Positions 40,016-42,851 of a DNA stretch of 42,851 nucleotides are shown piece by piece. The stretch's first letter is position 1. Each line of letters opens with the position of its first letter. This DNA comes from Planctomycetota bacterium. GTDB lineage: Bacteria; Planctomycetota; Phycisphaerae; Sedimentisphaerales; Anaerobacaceae. Made by a program: the position numbers and the translations under genes. Location of the stretch: the NCBI GenBank assembly GCA_020351025.1, contig CP070728.1, positions 976,091 through 1,018,941 on the forward strand, in the 5' to 3' direction. Below the pieces are notes generated by a model, which did not search any database, was not told the origin of the DNA, and was given only the letters and a program-made list of their open reading frames with translations.

Positions 40016-42851
40016 CGCCCATCTCGGATAGAATATACATACGGTCAATATAAATCGTATCTATCTCCTTGTTGCCTGCAGTCCGGTCGGTATCCTTAAC
40101 CCGGATGTAAATCGTGCCGTTCGTGCCACTGGGCAGCTCATAACTCTGATATGTATTGTCGTCGCTGGTCTTGGTAACGGTGACCATATCTGTATAGCTC
40201 AAATCGTCCGTCGAATATGCAAAAATAAAGTCATCGCCTTCCTTGTTATAGCTGTGGTACGCCTCAACATAGAACGTCACTGTATCGCCACCCGTTACGT
40301 AGACCGTCCACTTGTGTTCCACATATCTGTAACGACCCCCAAGCAAACTAAGTGACTGAACCTCCTCAATAGATTCATAACTGTCGTCGCTGCCCCATGT
40401 ATCAGCAAAGATACCCATTACTGTACCAGATACTGCCTTATCGCTGGTAGCTACTCCAACTATGTCTCCCTCCGGCACGCTGCCTGAACTTGTAATCTCT
40501 ACACTCGCAGGACTCAATCCGATTGATGTCGCCGTTACGGGTATTGTTCCCGGCGTCAGTAAAGACTGGACAAGGACGGCAAGCATCCCGCCTTCAACAT
40601 CCAGCGGAGGCACGACATCAGGGTTGCCCCCTATCAATATTCCAGGCCCCGTTATGGATAGTTCCACTGTATTATTTGCATCAGGTACGACCGTCCCATT
40701 GGCATCAACTACTTTAATTACAACACGCGCAAAATCACTGCCGTCTGCCGTTATCGCCACAGGTTCTGCCTCTAATTGCAGACCAGCCGCCTGACCCGGT
40801 GTCCTTACCGTATGGGATGCTGCAACTTCGCCTCCTATTAACCCCTCTGCTCTTAGCTCGCCTGCCTCAAACAAAACGGAAAAGGTAAATGGCGGATGTT
40901 CAAGAGTCCTGATGTCCGGGCCTTGGACTCCCTGAGATACTTCATTGATAAAAAGTTCAATCTGCTCACAGTTGCTGTAGACCTTCACATCCACATTTAC
41001 CTTCGTCGGCAACGATGATAACCAGCGGTTGGCAATAAACACCATCGGCTCATTCGGGTCTCGCTGAGACTGATAAAAATAGTAGGCGTATTTAGGAATA
41101 CGGAACAAATCCACCACACCCTTATACATAACCCCGTCCTCCCACCTGTTTTGATAATCAAATGGCGTTTGATAGTCGAACATACACCAGCCATGACCGC
41201 CCGCAGCCCAGGCAAGCTCGTTAAGGGCCTCGATTCCATCTTCGTACGTCTCAGCAAAAGAAATGCTCTCCGCATCGCTATCGTAGCGATGGCTCGTAGT
41301 CTTCCAATCCGAATACTCACATTCGATAAAACCCTCTGTATTAGGGTCGGGATTGGAGCTATGACCGTAGTTCCGACCATAGATGTCGTAGATGTTATTG
41401 CTCGTGTCGTAGTTACGGGCTTGCGACGTGTACCGCGTCGGGTCCAGCGAATGCGCTATGTCATTGAGTATAGTTTCCAGCTCATCGTCTTTTTTGGCCT
41501 CGTTGATACCTGCGTAGATTATCACGCTCGGGTGGTTGCGGTTCTGTAGTATCATGTCTCTCATGTTTTGGGCACATCGTTGTCTCCACACAGGGTTAGC
41601 GGATGGCCCTTGCCACCCGGGTATCTCATCCCATAACAAAATCCCCAACTCATCCGCCGCATCATAAACCGATGGGTCATGAACATAATGTGATAACCTG
41701 ACAAAATTCATCCCACCATCTTTCATCATCTTCATATCACTATAATGCGCGGAATTCGGAACGGCGCTGCCGACAAATGGCCAGGTCTGATGACTGTTGG
41801 AACCGATAAGTTCCAGAGACTCGTCATTTAAATAAAAGCCCGTATCACGGTCGAACAAAATACTTCTTATCCCAATACGCGTCTCATAATCGTCTACAGA
41901 CGTTGCCCCATCCCGTACCGCTGTATAAACCATATAAAGATACGGATTCCACGGAGACCACAAATTAGGGTTACTTATATCTGTGCTCTGGCTGAATTCA
42001 TGGCTCGTACCGGCAGCAATTGATGCCAAACTCTGCATCGTCGCAACTACCTCATTGCTCGAATCCGCTATTCTCGTAACAACTGTACAATCCTTCGCCG
42101 TGTCCGATGCGTTATGTACCCATGTCCTCACATTAACCGTTGCCGAACTCGACGATACGCTCGGATAAGTAACAAACGTCCCACCACCCGTATCACCTGC
42201 ATAAACAGCATCCTGAATGTGAAGCTCGTCTGTAATTACTAAGTAAACATCTCTGTAAAGACCGCCAAATAGGGCAAAGTCGGGCTTGCTCGTACTGATA
42301 CCTTCGGGTGGAACCTCTTCCTGATAAGTATTATCAACTTTAACCGCTATCACATTCTCCGAACCACCTAAAACGACACTGTCGGTAATATCAAAGGCAA
42401 AAGGTGTATAACCCCCGTAGTGCGTACCCAAATGGTTACCGTTCACCCAGACATCCGTCACCGTCATAGCGCCCTCAAACTCTATATACACCCTCCTGCC
42501 GGCATACTCCGAGCCAACTGTAAAATGTTTACGGTACCATCCTATCCCTCGATAGAACGCATCGTACACCGAAGGAAAATGATACGGAACCCACTCCATC
42601 GTATGCGGTACGTGTGCCTCCTGCCACCCGGAATCATCGAAAGAAGGACTCTCAGCGTCCGCTACATCACCTTTGTAAAACCTCCAGCCGATATTGAAGT
42701 TTAGGGTGACTCTGTGTGTATCCTCCGGCACATACTGAGCCGCCTCAACCTCTATTGCCTCTTCAACTGCTGTCGTCGCCTCTGTAATTGCATCTTCACT
42801 CTGAGCTGCCGTCGCCAATGCGGCAATAAATAAAAATCCAATAATCAAAAT
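40008..42851 (-). CDS. Glycoside hydrolase family 2 (beta-galactosidase-like), exported, 5' partial
   Basis: At least 946 aa, running to the window edge. The only in-frame start is a TTG at 42848, so the true N-terminus is probably cut off. A hydrophobic signal peptide (IIGFLFIAALATAAQS) leads into a GH2 jelly-roll (about 45-205), immunoglobulin-like (about 210-325) and TIM-barrel core (about 330-610). The catalytic acid/base is probably Glu450 in YAGINEA, and the nucleophile Glu511 in IECEYSDW. Beta-rich domains follow: a GH2 C-terminal domain (about 625-800) and a sandwich (about 805-946) with many Tyr/Asp residues. It likely cuts beta-linked sugars in extracellular polysaccharide. A C-terminal tail may be lost by frameshift. 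Confidence 0.92.
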   Translation of the reverse strand: MLIIGFLFIAALATAAQSEDAITEATTAVEEAIEVEAAQYVPEDTHRVTLNFNIGWRFYKGDVADAESPSFDDSGWQEAHVPHTMEWVPYHFPSVYDAFYRGIGWYRKHFTVGSEYAGRRVYIEFEGAMTVTDVWVNGNHLGTHYGGYTPFAFDITDSVVLGGSENVIAVKVDNTYQEEVPPEGISTSKPDFALFGGLYRDVYLVITDELHIQDAVYAGDTGGGTFVTYPSVSSSSATVNVRTWVHNASDTAKDCTVVTRIADSSNEVVATMQSLASIAAGTSHEFSQSTDISNPNLWSPWNPYLYMVYTAVRDGATSVDDYETRIGIRSILFDRDTGFYLNDESLELIGSNSHQTWPFVGSAVPNSAHYSDMKMMKDGGMNFVRLSHYVHDPSVYDAADELGILLWDEIPGWQGPSANPVWRQRCAQNMRDMILQNRNHPSVIIYAGINEAKKDDELETILNDIAHSLDPTRYTSQARNYDTSNNIYDIYGRNYGHSSNPDPNTEGFIECEYSDWKTTSHRYDSDAESISFAETYEDGIEALNELAWAAGGHGWCMFDYQTPFDYQNRWEDGVMYKGVVDLFRIPKYAYYFYQSQRDPNEPMVFIANRWLSSLPTKVNVDVKVYSNCEQIELFINEVSQGVQGPDIRTLEHPPFTFSVLFEAGELRAEGLIGGEVAASHTVRTPGQAAGLQLEAEPVAITADGSDFARVVIKVVDANGTVVPDANNTVELSITGPGILIGGNPDVVPPLDVEGGMLAVLVQSLLTPGTIPVTATSIGLSPASVEITSSGSVPEGDIVGVATSDKAVSGTVMGIFADTWGSDDSYESIEEVQSLSLLGGRYRYVEHKWTVYVTGGDTVTFYVEAYHSYNKEGDDFIFAYSTDDLSYTDMVTVTKTSDDNTYQSYELPSGTNGTIYIRVKDTDRTAGNKEIDTIYIDRMYILSEMGGT

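Noticed and set aside
1-42851. tRNA genes, rRNA genes, CRISPR arrays, insertion sequences, prophage genes
   Set aside because: Gaps between genes are short and none showed cloverleaf, spacer-repeat, transposase or phage signals when read by eye.

Overview
The window looks like a piece of a Planctomycetota chromosome, most likely a Phycisphaerae-type lineage. This is an inference from family content, not a database match. The pointers are an AroD-AroE fusion, an archaeal-type ADH synthase, three SPFH proteins in tandem, an ECF sigma factor carrying a membrane anchor and a large C-terminal domain beside a pseudopilin gene, and a large exported GH2 glycosidase. Base composition is moderate and AT-leaning by eye, genes are dense, and many genes abut or overlap with ATGA-type junctions. 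I saw no tRNA, rRNA, CRISPR array, insertion sequence or prophage.

Layout. 1-1434 (minus): ADH synthase, a 65-aa protein and a nucleotidyltransferase-fold protein (cut by the window edge), joined by two ATGA overlaps. 1675-6564 (plus): aroDE fusion, argG, a long prepilin peptidase and an OmpA-like lipoprotein. 16252-6624 (minus, one long run): hotdog dehydratase, long ACP, second hotdog dehydratase, a chain-length-factor-like ketosynthase, FabF, serS, comEC, alkaline phosphatase and a 70-aa barrel-sandwich protein. 16390-16854: a GNAT acetyltransferase facing an ABC-2 permease (17909-16947). 18110-28844 (plus): three SPFH/Band 7 proteins, a P1B metal ATPase, an ABC ATPase, an ABC-2 permease and a conserved protein of unknown function. 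28905-35066 (plus): uvrD/pcrA, pgi, an AEC transporter, manC and ruvX. 36618-35148 (minus): trxB and trxA. 39688-36781 (minus): membrane-anchored sigma factor and pseudopilin. 42851-40008 (minus): exported GH2 glycosidase with a strong terminator.

How the genes fit together. The ADH synthase and the AroD-AroE fusion are divergent neighbours, which suggests that shikimate synthesis here starts from the archaeal-type precursor. The KS/CLF-like pair with two dehydratases and an unusual ACP forms a dedicated type II acyl-chain cassette separate from ordinary fatty acid synthesis. The SPFH/P-ATPase/ABC run looks like one membrane-organisation and transport unit. The sigma factor, pseudopilin, prepilin peptidase and GH2 enzyme fit surface polysaccharide use.

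The most unusual signal is not a gene. At least ten loci carry short, degenerate tandem repeats with a strict 7-nt period but different unit sequences. Most lie in gaps between genes. Two supply stop codons, and three sit in frame inside aroDE, pilD and comEC. They resemble in style the heptameric STRR repeats of cyanobacteria. The other leading points are the KS partner whose active-site Cys is Glu and whose second His is Asn, and a probable frameshift that cuts a C-terminal tail from the GH2 protein.
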